Origin: JAGOSA01 sp039795715 | GTDB taxonomy: Bacteria; Patescibacteriota; Minisyncoccia; Phycocordibacterales; UBA9973 | Length of the DNA stretch: 26,124 nt | Assembly: GCA_039795715.1 (NCBI GenBank) | Contig: JBDKLD010000017.1 | Coordinates: forward strand, 1 to 26,124 | Direction: 5' to 3' | Part shown: positions 1 to 6,327 of the stretch, in pieces | How the letters are laid out: every line of letters begins with the position of its first letter | Position numbering within the stretch: the stretch's first letter is position 1 | Notes under the pieces: generated by a model | Told to the model about the DNA's origin: nothing | Databases searched by the model: none | The model's input: the letters and a program-made list of their open reading frames with translations, nothing else | Translations under genes and position numbers: made by a program

Positions 1-1
1 A

Positions 2-358
2 GGTCTCTATGTTCACGACGGCAAGCTCGGCACAATCGTTGAAATAAAAGGTGGCGATGAAGCTTTGGCAAAAGATATTGCTATGCACATTGCAGCAATG
101 AAGCCGGAGTTTAAATCACGCGACGAAGTTCCCGCTGAGACAATTGCTCAATTCAAAGAAATTGCTGCCAAAGAAGTCGACACGACAAAACCTGCTGATA
201 TTCAAGAAAAAATTCTTGCTGGTAAAATTGACGCGTACTTCAAAGAAAGAACTCTGCTAGATCAGGAATTTTTCAAAGACACAAGCAAGAAAGTTGGCGA
301 CATACTCAAGACTGCAAATGCAGAGGTGGTTTCGTACATTCCACTTTCACTAATATAA
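2..358 (+). CDS. tsf: Elongation factor Ts, C-terminal part (5' end outside the window)
   Basis: The frame is open from the first bases and reads GLYVHDGKLGTIVEIKGGDE, the typical EF-Ts core, followed by a helical stretch rich in K and E and the ending AEVVSYIPLSLI. EF-Ts is the cytoplasmic nucleotide exchange factor that regenerates EF-Tu-GTP during translation elongation. About 118 codons are visible; the N-terminal UBA-like domain and the TDFV-type EF-Tu contact motif must lie upstream. The conserved order of small EF-Ts cores (HDGKLG, then a region like MHIAAMKP, then a C-terminal helix) supports the call. The next gene starts four bases after the stop codon, so the two are probably cotranscribed. 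No terminator is seen after tsf. Confidence 0.9.
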   Translation, partial: GLYVHDGKLGTIVEIKGGDEALAKDIAMHIAAMKPEFKSRDEVPAETIAQFKEIAAKEVDTTKPADIQEKILAGKIDAYFKERTLLDQEFFKDTSKKVGDILKTANAEVVSYIPLSLI

Positions 359-362
359 CTAT

Positions 363-809
363 ATGTTATCCCTTCTTATTACCGTTTTTGCCTTCTCTGT
401 TATTGCCATGCTTGTCATGGTAATAAAAAAAGCAATTGCTATACGTGGCTTACCTCAAAACCATGCGAAGCCGTTTATACTTGATGCTGCCCCTCATCCC
501 CACAGAATTAGAAAATTCATCATGGAAATAAGTAAAGAAGGGGTCCATATAGTACTTCTCACTATCACCAAGGGTTGGCTACTCATCGGCAAAGAATGGA
601 AAAAGTTACTACGCAAGCGCTTCCCCAAAGTCCACAATGCCTTTTATGAGAATCCTTCACTTGGTGAAAGGCGAGAAAGTTCATTCTTTTTAGCAACAAT
701 TACTGAGTACAAAGAAAAGACCAAGCGTCTCAGAGAGCGTATAAAAAGTACCGAAGCAAGAGTAAGGCATAGAGATACTGAATCACCAGATATTGAGTCA
801 AAACCATAA
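363..809 (+). CDS. Small membrane-anchored protein of unknown function
   Basis: The family is not recognised. The 148-residue product begins with a hydrophobic segment (about residues 1-21, LSLLITVFAFSVIAMLVMVI) followed by KK, consistent with an N-terminal membrane anchor and a cytoplasmic basic remainder. The C-terminal third (about 100-140) is highly charged and probably helical (TEYKEKTKRLRERIKSTEAR). The ATG lies four bases after the tsf stop, so it is read as the second gene of that operon. There is no Shine-Dalgarno sequence, so translation could be coupled to tsf. A tRNA promoter starts just before its stop codon. Function cannot be assigned from the sequence; the position beside a translation factor is not evidence of a translation role. 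Confidence 0.6.
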   Translation: MLSLLITVFAFSVIAMLVMVIKKAIAIRGLPQNHAKPFILDAAPHPHRIRKFIMEISKEGVHIVLLTITKGWLLIGKEWKKLLRKRFPKVHNAFYENPSLGERRESSFFLATITEYKEKTKRLRERIKSTEARVRHRDTESPDIESKP

Positions 810-821
810 ATAATGTATAGT
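793..821 (+). promoter_or_regulatory. Predicted promoter for tRNA-Thr
   Basis: A -35 box TTGAGT (793-798) and a -10 box TATAGT (816-821) are separated by exactly 17 bases. Predicted transcription starts near 828, giving a pre-tRNA leader of about 60 bases that contains the degenerate tRNA half-copy. The -35 box lies inside the 3' end of the preceding coding sequence. Confidence 0.55.
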
Positions 822-848
822 CGTTGAGGTTCAATCGCCAAAACGACC

Positions 849-888
849 AGTGCCGGAATAGCTTTTGGTAGAGTTTAGAACAATTTTA
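849..888 (+). repeat. Degenerate tandem copy of the 5' half of tRNA-Thr
   Basis: The 15 bases from 849 (AGTGCCGGAATAGCT) are identical to those from 888, which form the start of the intact tRNA plus three flanking bases. After a three-base gap, TTGGTAGAG (the D loop and 3' D stem) matches again, then the copy decays, with CAATTTT recurring at the anticodon-arm position. There is no anticodon or T arm, so it cannot be a tRNA. It is the remnant of a 39-base-offset tandem duplication that lies in the predicted precursor of the real tRNA. Confidence 0.75.
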
Positions 889-890
889 GT

Positions 891-963
891 GCCGGAATAG
901 CTCAGTTGGTAGAGCGCCAATTTTGTAAATTGGATGTCGTGGGTTCGAATCCCTCTTCCGGCT
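891..963 (+). tRNA. tRNA-Thr (anticodon UGU)
   Basis: A full cloverleaf can be drawn by eye. The acceptor stem GCCGGAA (891-897) pairs with TTCCGGC (956-962). The D stem is GCTC/GAGC with loop AGTTGGTA. The anticodon stem CCAAT/ATTGG encloses the loop TTTGTAA, placing TGT at 924-926. The variable loop is ATGTC, and the T arm GTGGG-TTCGAAT-CCCTC has one U-U mismatch. The discriminator base is T at 963. The following bases are CCT, so the 3' CCA is not encoded and must be added by tRNA nucleotidyltransferase. Confidence 0.95.
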
Positions 964-971
964 CCTCCTAT

Positions 972-992
972 AGGGGCTTTTATCCCCTTTTA
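972..992 (+). terminator. Weak predicted terminator after tRNA-Thr
   Basis: AGGGG (972-976) can pair with CCCCT (984-988) across a seven-base AT-rich loop and is followed by a short T run. The stem is short, so this is tentative. Confidence 0.35.
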
Positions 993-1016
993 GCCATTTT
1001 AAGGCAACTGTACGGT

Positions 1017-1024
1017 GCTATACT
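1017..1024 (+). promoter_or_regulatory. Extended -10 promoter for the DUF378 gene
   Basis: TGCTATACT spans 1016-1024 and is an extended -10 element (TGn plus TATACT at 1019-1024). No convincing -35 hexamer lies 16-18 bases upstream, which fits an extended -10 promoter. Predicted start is near 1031, about 29 bases before the ATG. Confidence 0.45.
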
Positions 1025-1059
1025 GTAGATGTAATTTATTATTAATTAATTTACATCAC

Positions 1060-1293
1060 ATGAAATCACTTCATAAGATTACGTTTACTCTCCTAGTTAT
1101 CGGAGGTGTAAACTGGCTTGTTTTCGGTCTATTTGGTTGGGATATCGTAGGTAAGATATTTGGCGGTATGGATAGCAAGATATCAATGATTGTGTACGTA
1201 CTCGTTGGTCTTTCTGCTCTGTATGAAATATTTACTCACGGCAAGAGGTGCGCTGACTGCAAAGGAAAGCCTTCTATGCCGGGGCAGATGTAA
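1060..1293 (+). CDS. DUF378 family small membrane protein
   Basis: The 77-residue product resembles the DUF378 (YuzA-like) family in its order: a first membrane helix with VIGGVNWLVFGLFGWDIVG (about residues 13-31), a short loop with FGG, and a second helix with IVYVLVGLSALYEIF (about 44-58). The role of the family is unknown. The tail carries two cysteines spaced CADC (C64, C67) in a basic loop, which could bind metal or be redox active; this is inference. The ATG at 1060 is preferred over an in-frame TTG/upstream start at 1015 because the predicted promoter lies at 1016-1024, downstream of that start, and because the family alignment begins near KSLHKIT. No Shine-Dalgarno is visible. A strong terminator follows. 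Confidence 0.75.
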   Translation: MKSLHKITFTLLVIGGVNWLVFGLFGWDIVGKIFGGMDSKISMIVYVLVGLSALYEIFTHGKRCADCKGKPSMPGQM

Positions 1294-1312
1294 GTAAGTT
1301 AAAGTCTCAAAT

Positions 1313-1338
1313 AAAAAATCCCCTTTCGGGGATTTTTT
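1313..1338. terminator. Bidirectional rho-independent terminator
   Basis: AAAAAATCCCC (1313-1323) pairs perfectly with GGGGATTTTTT (1328-1338) around a TTTC loop. The A and T runs make it work on both strands, ending the DUF378 gene and the convergent minus-strand GT2/thioredoxin-like operon. Confidence 0.9.
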
Positions 1339-1341
1339 ATT

Positions 1342-2025
1342 TTACTCAGTTTTTATTTGTGGGGCAATTATTTTTTTACTTGTAGCTTTGTCACCTAAAT
1401 TTAATTTCAAAACTGTCTCAATTTCTTCTTTAGTTTGCAGGCCAGAGTACACTTTCCCATTGATCAACAATGCCGGTAACTTATCAGGAACTTTGTATAT
1501 TGAGATAAGCGCTTTGACTGCAGAGAGGTCAAGGTTGTAGTCAAAAGAATAGACTCGAAGCTCAGGGTAGCTATTGCGTAATTCGGTCAGAATGTAGCCT
1601 TGTTTGACGCAATCTAGGCAGGTGTCTTTGTTGGCATAGAAGTACAGCACAAAGACGCTTTTTATCCCACAGCGCTCGCTGATCTTTTTCATGAGCAAGT
1701 AGTCTTTGATTTCAAGTAAAGAGTATGACTGCTTGAGCTGAGAAATCTGATCGCTGCCTTCGGCAAAATTACTTTCAGAAAAAGATATTTTATCAGCGAG
1801 TGTTGAAAGCTCATCTGAGAGGACTGACGTCGTCACGTCCTTGCAGGAAAGCTCTTCTAGCAATGAAAATTGAACCTCCGACGACAGTATGTCGACAGAG
1901 AGCTTATCCTCTATAGACTTGAGCTCAGTAAACTTCTTGCTATTGAGAGAATTTGAAATATAGAGCGCCGTCGCAAAGACGCCCAAGGTAATAATAAAGA
2001 CAATGAGGTATTTTTTCCAATCCAT
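1342..2025 (-). CDS. Membrane-anchored thioredoxin-like protein
   Basis: The 227-residue product has an N-terminal membrane anchor (about residues 6-24, YLIVFIITLGVFATALYIS), a helical linker (about 30-110), and a thioredoxin-like C-terminal domain. In that domain, VFVLYFYANKDTCLDCV gives the beta strand and CxxC site (C136, C139). DKLPALLINGKVYSG provides the cis-Pro loop and following strands of the fold. It is likely an extracytoplasmic thiol-disulfide oxidoreductase or disulfide reductase. It starts 11 bases after the stop of the upstream GT2 glycosyltransferase and is therefore probably cotranscribed with it. A DsbA-like gene lies across the divergent promoter region. The substrate is unknown. 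Two extra cysteines (C61, C119) lie in the linker. Confidence 0.7.
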   Translation of the reverse strand: MDWKKYLIVFIITLGVFATALYISNSLNSKKFTELKSIEDKLSVDILSSEVQFSLLEELSCKDVTTSVLSDELSTLADKISFSESNFAEGSDQISQLKQSYSLLEIKDYLLMKKISERCGIKSVFVLYFYANKDTCLDCVKQGYILTELRNSYPELRVYSFDYNLDLSAVKALISIYKVPDKLPALLINGKVYSGLQTKEEIETVLKLNLGDKATSKKIIAPQIKTE

Positions 2026-2036
2026 AGGCTACTACC

Positions 2037-3278
2037 TTACCTCCATGACGTCTTTTTGGCAAATATTGTATTATAGAAAGCCTTCATCAGCCAAAATGGA
2101 GCTATTACACTGTAGATGAGAATAAACCAAATGTATGTGAGTGAAAACTTAGTTTTGCCTTCTGCCATGTAGCCTCCGATAAGCATGGCCATAATAATGG
2201 TGATATAGAGAAGAATAGAGACAAAATTGATTGCCTGAGTGTTGAAATAAAAGCTGTCAAAAAAGTGGACTGGCATTTGCCAAGTAAACCCAACGGTTGA
2301 AATTTTGACAATTTTCTCAACAATAAAAGCACCCAAATTGTAGATCGTATAGAAAAAGAGAAAGACAACAGAGATAACAGAGACGACACCGGAAGGTAGT
2401 GTAAATAACGCAAAGTTCCCAAACTTCTTTTTGAAAATAAATCTTCGGTAATCGATAGTGTTTTGGATAAAACCATAGATCCAACGCAAGCGTTGTTTGT
2501 AAAGTTTTTTAACAGTATCTGGTGGCACAGTGTAGACGAAGGCATCATTGGCATGCTCAATTTTCATAAAGTTTGCCTGCATACGGAAAGCAATTTCCAT
2601 ATCCTCTGTGTTGTGCGCAGAGCGGAAGTTACCGATCTTGGCAAAAATCTTGGTTCGAAATATAGAAAAAGGTCCAGGTGTCACATGGATGGCATTGTTG
2701 AGACCAAGCATTTTTTTGATGTAAATACCCCAATAGTACTCAATCTTTTGAATTCGCTGGATGATATTTTTTGGATTTGTCACGACAACTGCCGGCGATA
2801 CTGCCATTACTTCCTTGTTATCAAAATACGTCATGATTCTCTTGAGCGCTTGCGGATCAACAAATGAATCTGCGTCGAGACAACCTACAAAAGGTGTCGT
2901 GGTTTTTTCTAAACCAAGATTCATGGCTGTATGTTTGCCGCCATTTTCTTTTTGGTAGGCGGTAATCTGCGAGTTACCGGCGAAACTCTGCATGACAGAC
3001 CATGTCGAGTCAGTAGAGCCGTCATCAACCAAAATAATATTTACTTTGTCTTTCGGATAGTCAAGATTGAGTATTGATTCGATAGTTCCACCAATGGTTT
3101 TTTCTTCATTCCAACAAGGAACAATAACCGTCACAGACGGGTATTCTTTGAGGTGGATATCGGTACCGACTCTGTATTTAATTTCTTTTCTGCGTTCAAT
3201 AAAGGTAAGTAAGAGGAAAATTTGGACGTAAACAGACAAAAAAGAAATGCCGTAGAATATAACTTCTTGAATTGGCAT
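2037..3278 (-). CDS. Membrane glycosyltransferase family 2 (PgaC/chitin-synthase type)
   Basis: The 413-residue protein has an N-terminal membrane helix (about 6-26), then a GT-A domain. It starts with VTVIVPCWNEEKTIGG, nucleotide-binding ILVDDGSTD (D85, D86), the DxD-type LDADS (D135, D137), the acceptor-site TED motif (224-226) and the processive-enzyme signature Q262-RLR265-W266. Four or so hydrophobic segments follow near the C-terminus. This order is that of inverting, membrane-bound enzymes that polymerise or extend beta-linked polysaccharides at the cytoplasmic face (PgaC/NodC/cellulose-synthase-like). The ATG at 3278 is chosen over an upstream in-frame TTG at 3299, because the promoter -10 box (3288-3293) lies between them. 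Cotranscribed with the thioredoxin-like gene. Polymer identity is unknown. Confidence 0.85.
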   Translation of the reverse strand: MPIQEVIFYGISFLSVYVQIFLLLTFIERRKEIKYRVGTDIHLKEYPSVTVIVPCWNEEKTIGGTIESILNLDYPKDKVNIILVDDGSTDSTWSVMQSFAGNSQITAYQKENGGKHTAMNLGLEKTTTPFVGCLDADSFVDPQALKRIMTYFDNKEVMAVSPAVVVTNPKNIIQRIQKIEYYWGIYIKKMLGLNNAIHVTPGPFSIFRTKIFAKIGNFRSAHNTEDMEIAFRMQANFMKIEHANDAFVYTVPPDTVKKLYKQRLRWIYGFIQNTIDYRRFIFKKKFGNFALFTLPSGVVSVISVVFLFFYTIYNLGAFIVEKIVKISTVGFTWQMPVHFFDSFYFNTQAINFVSILLYITIIMAMLIGGYMAEGKTKFSLTYIWFILIYSVIAPFWLMKAFYNTIFAKKTSWR

Positions 3279-3287
3279 AACTTTCGC

Positions 3288-3296
3288 AGTATACCA
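3288..3296 (-). promoter_or_regulatory. Extended -10 promoter for the GT2 operon
   Basis: On the minus strand TGGTATACT forms an extended -10 (TATACT at 3293-3288). Nine bases separate it from the ATG at 3278, so the predicted mRNA has at most a few untranslated bases (near-leaderless). Confidence 0.5.
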
Positions 3297-3338
3297 CAAA
3301 TAGGCATTTTACTCAATTCTAAAAGGGCATTGTTTTTG

Positions 3339-3347
3339 TGATATAAT
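3339..3347 (+). promoter_or_regulatory. Extended -10 promoter for the DsbA-like gene
   Basis: TGATATAAT (3339-3347) is a consensus extended -10 element. No clear -35 hexamer is visible. Predicted start is near 3354, about 21 bases before the ATG at 3375. Confidence 0.6.
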
Positions 3348-3374
3348 CCTTGCATTACTCCTAACGCAATATAT

Positions 3375-4175
3375 ATGGAAGAAACAAAAACTAAAAGAAA
3401 TTTTATACCAATTATTGTTCTCGTTGCTATTCTCGGCTTTGGTGCAGCCGCACTTGCCAAGCCTGGCACGGACGCAAAGACCCAGGTGGCATCTACCTCA
3501 GATAGTGGTGCGACATTGCCGAATAGTATTCTTGGTGGCATTACGGGAGGTGGCAAAACCAACACAAATGTAGATCCTGCTACTTTTTGCGAAACACCAT
3601 GGGCAGAAGCAGGCGTTCCAAATGTTCCCAACTTTGGTGAAGGCGAACATGTCTGTGGCAATCCAAATGCCAAAATCATGATCGTCGAGTATACCGATCT
3701 TGAATGCCCATTCTGTAAACAATTCCACCCTACTCTTCAGAAAATTGTTGCTGAAAGTAATGGCACTGTTGGTTGGGTTCTCCGTCACTACCCTATAGAT
3801 GGTCTCCATAGCAAAGCACGCCACGAAGCTGAAGCGACAGAGTGTGCTGCAGACCAGATGGGAGAAGTTGGTTTTTGGAAATATACAGACAAAGTGTTTG
3901 AAGTGACTTCGTCAAATAATTCACTTTCACCTGCACTTTTGCCACTTATTGCTGATCAAATCGGACTAAATAAAGAAGCATTTGCAACTTGTCTTGCAAG
4001 CGGTAAATTCCTCCCGAAAATTGCGGCACAAGCAAAACTTGCTGAAGATAAGGGACCAATTGGTACACCAAATTCACGTCTCTTTATCGGAGGTAAAGAA
4101 GTTGAGGAAGTTTCTGGCGCTGTCGACTACAATACTCTCAAATCTAAGATTGATCTTTGGATGAAGGCAGAATAA
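3375..4175 (+). CDS. Membrane-anchored DsbA-family thiol oxidoreductase
   Basis: The 266-residue protein has an N-terminal anchor or signal segment (about residues 10-28, NFIPIIVLVAILGFGAAALA). A Ser/Thr/Gly-rich linker follows, then a DsbA/Thioredoxin_4 domain. The active site is in IVEYTDLECPFCKQFHPTL, with C111-PF-C114. The cis-Pro loop is GTPNSRLFIGG near the C-terminus. DsbA-type enzymes outside the membrane oxidise or isomerise cysteines in exported proteins. Extra cysteines at C72 and C94 just before the domain could form a structural disulfide; C157 and C204-type cysteines occur inside the helical insertion. It has its own promoter and terminator, and is divergent from the GT2/thioredoxin-like pair. 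No DsbB partner is in the window. The redox direction cannot be read from sequence. Confidence 0.85.
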   Translation: MEETKTKRNFIPIIVLVAILGFGAAALAKPGTDAKTQVASTSDSGATLPNSILGGITGGGKTNTNVDPATFCETPWAEAGVPNVPNFGEGEHVCGNPNAKIMIVEYTDLECPFCKQFHPTLQKIVAESNGTVGWVLRHYPIDGLHSKARHEAEATECAADQMGEVGFWKYTDKVFEVTSSNNSLSPALLPLIADQIGLNKEAFATCLASGKFLPKIAAQAKLAEDKGPIGTPNSRLFIGGKEVEEVSGAVDYNTLKSKIDLWMKAE

Positions 4176-4202
4176 ATTTAAGTTTAAATTTAGCTAAACC
4201 CA

Positions 4203-4231
4203 AAAATACCCTTACAAAATAAGGGTATTTT
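4203..4231 (+). terminator. Rho-independent terminator after the DsbA-like gene
   Basis: AAAATACCCTTA (4203-4214) is a perfect 12-bp inverted repeat of TAAGGGTATTTT (4220-4231), loop CAAAA. The 3' arm ends in T residues. It directly abuts the next promoter. Confidence 0.85.
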
Positions 4232-4234
4232 CTA

Positions 4235-4263
4235 TTGACTCTTTATATAATATATGCTACAAT
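4235..4263 (+). promoter_or_regulatory. Strong sigma-70-type promoter
   Basis: TTGACT (4235-4240) and TACAAT (4258-4263) are separated by 17 bases, and TGC directly precedes the -10 (extended). Predicted start is near 4270, about 23 bases before the ATG at 4293. This excludes a start codon at 4254. Confidence 0.8.
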
Positions 4264-4292
4264 ACAGAAAATCAAAAATTAATAAAAACCAT

Positions 4293-4835
4293 ATGAAAAA
4301 ACTAACAGCCATAGTATCCCTCGTCATTTCCGCTAACATACTATCAGCCTCGGCAAGTGAACCAGCAAATGCTGATACATCAAAGCCCACCCCTGCTCAA
4401 TGGACAGACATCAGCCTGTTCCATATCAACAGACTTGATGCCAAAAATAGCACGCCACTCATCTGGTTCAACCATGAGAATGGCGACTATTTTCTCGAGG
4501 CGCGCATCAACTTTGATTGGTCGAATACTGCCGGACTCTTTCTTGGGAAAACATTTTCCAGGTCCAAGAAATTCTGGATTACCCCGAAGCTCGGCATGCT
4601 CTTTGCAGGAAGATCATCTGATGGCTACAATGGATTTAGCCCCGAATTCAATTTCGGTGGCAACATCGGTTCATTTGAATATTTCACAATGAACCAACAT
4701 ACCATCGCCGTTGATGACAAGCCTGATTTTGTCTATCAATACACTGAGGCACGCTTCAAGTGCTTGCACAACCATCTTGCTATTTGTTACGCCATACAGT
4801 TCTACAAAGAACAGCGGGCAGGAGCAGAATGGTAG
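4293..4835 (+). CDS. Secreted beta-strand-rich (outer-membrane-barrel-like) protein, truncated by in-frame TAG
   Basis: The visible product is 180 residues with a clear signal peptide (MKKLTAIVSLVISANILSAS, cleavage probably near ASA-SEP). The mature part alternates aromatic and small residues in predicted strands (DYFLEARINFDW, NTAGLFLGKTF, KKFWITPKLGMLF, FSPEFNFGGNIGSFEYF), which looks like an outer-membrane beta-barrel or a porin-like fold. The frame stops at TAG 4833-4835 but continues open for 39 more codons to a TAA at 4953-4955, and those codons keep the same strand pattern. The gene thus looks freshly broken or read through. It has a strong promoter. Family not recognised. Barrel-like proteins are unexpected in a lineage that usually lacks a classical outer membrane. 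Confidence 0.65.
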   Translation: MKKLTAIVSLVISANILSASASEPANADTSKPTPAQWTDISLFHINRLDAKNSTPLIWFNHENGDYFLEARINFDWSNTAGLFLGKTFSRSKKFWITPKLGMLFAGRSSDGYNGFSPEFNFGGNIGSFEYFTMNQHTIAVDDKPDFVYQYTEARFKCLHNHLAICYAIQFYKEQRAGAEW

Positions 4836-4955
4836 ATAGACCAAGGCCCAGTAGCCATTATCTCCTTTGGAAAGGTATACATTAAGCCTTGGCTAACATG
4901 GGACCCAAACCATGATAATCGAAAGTTTATCGTTGGTGTTGGTTATAAAATGTAA
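4836..4955 (+). pseudogene. In-frame continuation of the barrel-like gene after the TAG
   Basis: Reading on in the same frame from 4836 gives 39 sense codons. They include VAIISFGKVYIKPWLTW and a final strand FIVGVGYKM before TAA at 4953. The ending, a strand with alternating hydrophobics close to the C-terminus, is the expected last strand of a beta-barrel. Together with the upstream part the intact gene would be 4293-4955 (220 codons plus stop). There is no start codon with a ribosome-binding site here, so it is not an independent gene. Confidence 0.6.
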
Positions 4956-4972
4956 TAATTCGTAGCTTATTT

Positions 4973-5005
4973 GAGCCGTTTCTTTTCAAGAAGCGGCTCT
5001 TTATT
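4973..5005. terminator. Terminator between the barrel-like gene and rpoD
   Basis: GAGCCGTTTCTT (4973-4984) pairs with AAGAAGCGGCTC (4988-4999), with one G-U pair and a TTC loop. TTTATTTTAT follows on the plus strand. It can end the plus-strand gene and, less well, the convergent rpoD operon. Confidence 0.75.
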
Positions 5006-5019
5006 TTATATCAGAATCC

Positions 5020-6321
5020 TTAGTCAAAATAATTGCGTAGTCTCGCCACCTTTTCATTCTGGCGCAACTTTTCATGGACCTTAGCTTCGATTTGGCGAAT
5101 ACGTTCGCGAGTGACACCGAACTCGGCGCCAACTTCTTCGAGCGTATGCTGGACGCCGTCGAGCAAGCCGTAGCGCATTTCAAGAATGCGGCGTTCTTTT
5201 GGCGAAAGGTCATTGAGAGCTTCGCGGATCTGATCCTGTAAAATAGAGCGTGATGTTTCTTGATCAGGACGAAGAATTTTATCATCAGGAATAAATTCAC
5301 CGAGTGTAGACTTTTCATCATCATCTCCTACTGGCGCCTCAAGTGAGCGAGTGTCTTGGTTGATATTTTCGATAACGTGCACTTTCTCAACTTCAATACC
5401 CATTTCGGTTGCGATTTCCTCTGGCAGAGGGTCACGACCGAGGTCTTGGGCTAGACGACGAGAGACTTGTTTATATTTGGAAATAGTTTCAACCATGTGC
5501 ACTGGAATACGAATCGTGCGGGATTGGTCGGCAAGAGCACGAGTAATCGACTGGCGGATCCACCACGTCGCATATGTCGAGAACTTGAAACCTTTATGGT
5601 AATCGAATTTCTCAACAGCTTTGAACAGTCCAAGGTTACCTTCTTGGATGAGATCGAGCAGTGTAAGGTCAGGAGATCGACCGACATACTTTTTGGCAAG
5701 AGAAACAACGAGACGGAGGTTGGCGCGAGCGAGCAAATTTTTGGCTTCTTTGTCACCTGCTTCAATGCGACGAGCGAGTTCACGTTCTTCGGCAGCAACA
5801 AGTAGAGGATACTGACCGATTTCCTTCAGATATATTTGAATCGAGTCGTAAGCTGTAGCTTCACGTCCTGTTTTTTGTGGAACCAAATCAGTGCCGTCAA
5901 CATCGAGCAAGTTACCGCCTTCGAGCACATCGATACCAGCTACAGAAAACTTATCATAAAGCTTGTCGAGGAACATAATGTTGTTTTCGATATCAGGGAA
6001 AACTTTCAAGATTTCATCATAGGTAATGAAGCCACGCTTCTTGCCTTTGACAATCATCTCATCAGCCTTGACGTCAAGCGACTTGGCTTTTTTCTCAGCA
6101 GCTGAAAGCTTCTCAGCCTTGGGAGCTTTTTGACCTTTTGATCCGATTGCTTTTTTAACAACAACTTTTTTGGCAGTTTTTGGTTTGGTTTTTGGCTTCA
6201 CCTTTTTTGCCACCTTCTTCATTATCACTTTTTTGACAGTCTTCTTGGCCTTTTTTGCGGGCTTCTTCTTCCCAGCTGGCTTTGTTGTCTTTTTTGTTGT
6301 TTTTTTGGCTTTCTTTTTCAT
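5020..6321 (-). CDS. rpoD: Primary sigma factor RpoD (sigma-70) with lysine-rich N-terminal tail
   Basis: The 433-residue product is a group-1 sigma factor that directs core RNA polymerase to promoters. Residues 1-60 are an unusual tail with 29 lysines mixed with A, T, V and P. A region 1.1-like helical domain follows (about 70-135, FITYDEILKVFPDIENN). Region 1.2 begins at about 158 (DSIQIYLKEIG). Region 2 contains NLRLVVSLAKKY, LDLIQEGNLGLFKAVEKFDY and FSTYATWWIRQSITRAL. Region 3 contains IPVHMVETISK. Region 4 ends with PKERRILEMRYGL and the helix-turn-helix TLEEVGAEFGVTRERIRQIE. The long non-conserved region of proteobacterial RpoD is absent. It starts six bases after the dnaG stop, with an AAGGAG site 12 bases before the ATG inside dnaG, one of the few clear Shine-Dalgarno sites here. 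Confidence 0.97.
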   Translation of the reverse strand: MKKKAKKTTKKTTKPAGKKKPAKKAKKTVKKVIMKKVAKKVKPKTKPKTAKKVVVKKAIGSKGQKAPKAEKLSAAEKKAKSLDVKADEMIVKGKKRGFITYDEILKVFPDIENNIMFLDKLYDKFSVAGIDVLEGGNLLDVDGTDLVPQKTGREATAYDSIQIYLKEIGQYPLLVAAEERELARRIEAGDKEAKNLLARANLRLVVSLAKKYVGRSPDLTLLDLIQEGNLGLFKAVEKFDYHKGFKFSTYATWWIRQSITRALADQSRTIRIPVHMVETISKYKQVSRRLAQDLGRDPLPEEIATEMGIEVEKVHVIENINQDTRSLEAPVGDDDEKSTLGEFIPDDKILRPDQETSRSILQDQIREALNDLSPKERRILEMRYGLLDGVQHTLEEVGAEFGVTRERIRQIEAKVHEKLRQNEKVARLRNYFD

Positions 6322-6327
6322 GGCTTT

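Noticed and set aside
819..848. GTCGTT...AACGAC hairpin before the tRNA half-copy as a terminator
   Set aside because: There is no T run after it, and it lies within the predicted tRNA precursor.
3279..3299. TTG start of the GT2 gene at 3299
   Set aside because: The extended -10 promoter lies between this TTG and the ATG at 3278, so the TTG would not be transcribed.
3131..3679. Minus-strand frame of 182 codons overlapping the GT2 start and the DsbA-like gene
   Set aside because: It overlaps two well-supported genes and both their promoters; composition is that of an antisense shadow.
4254..4292. Upstream ATG at 4254 for the barrel-like gene
   Set aside because: It is inside the -10 element, and the signal peptide begins at 4293.
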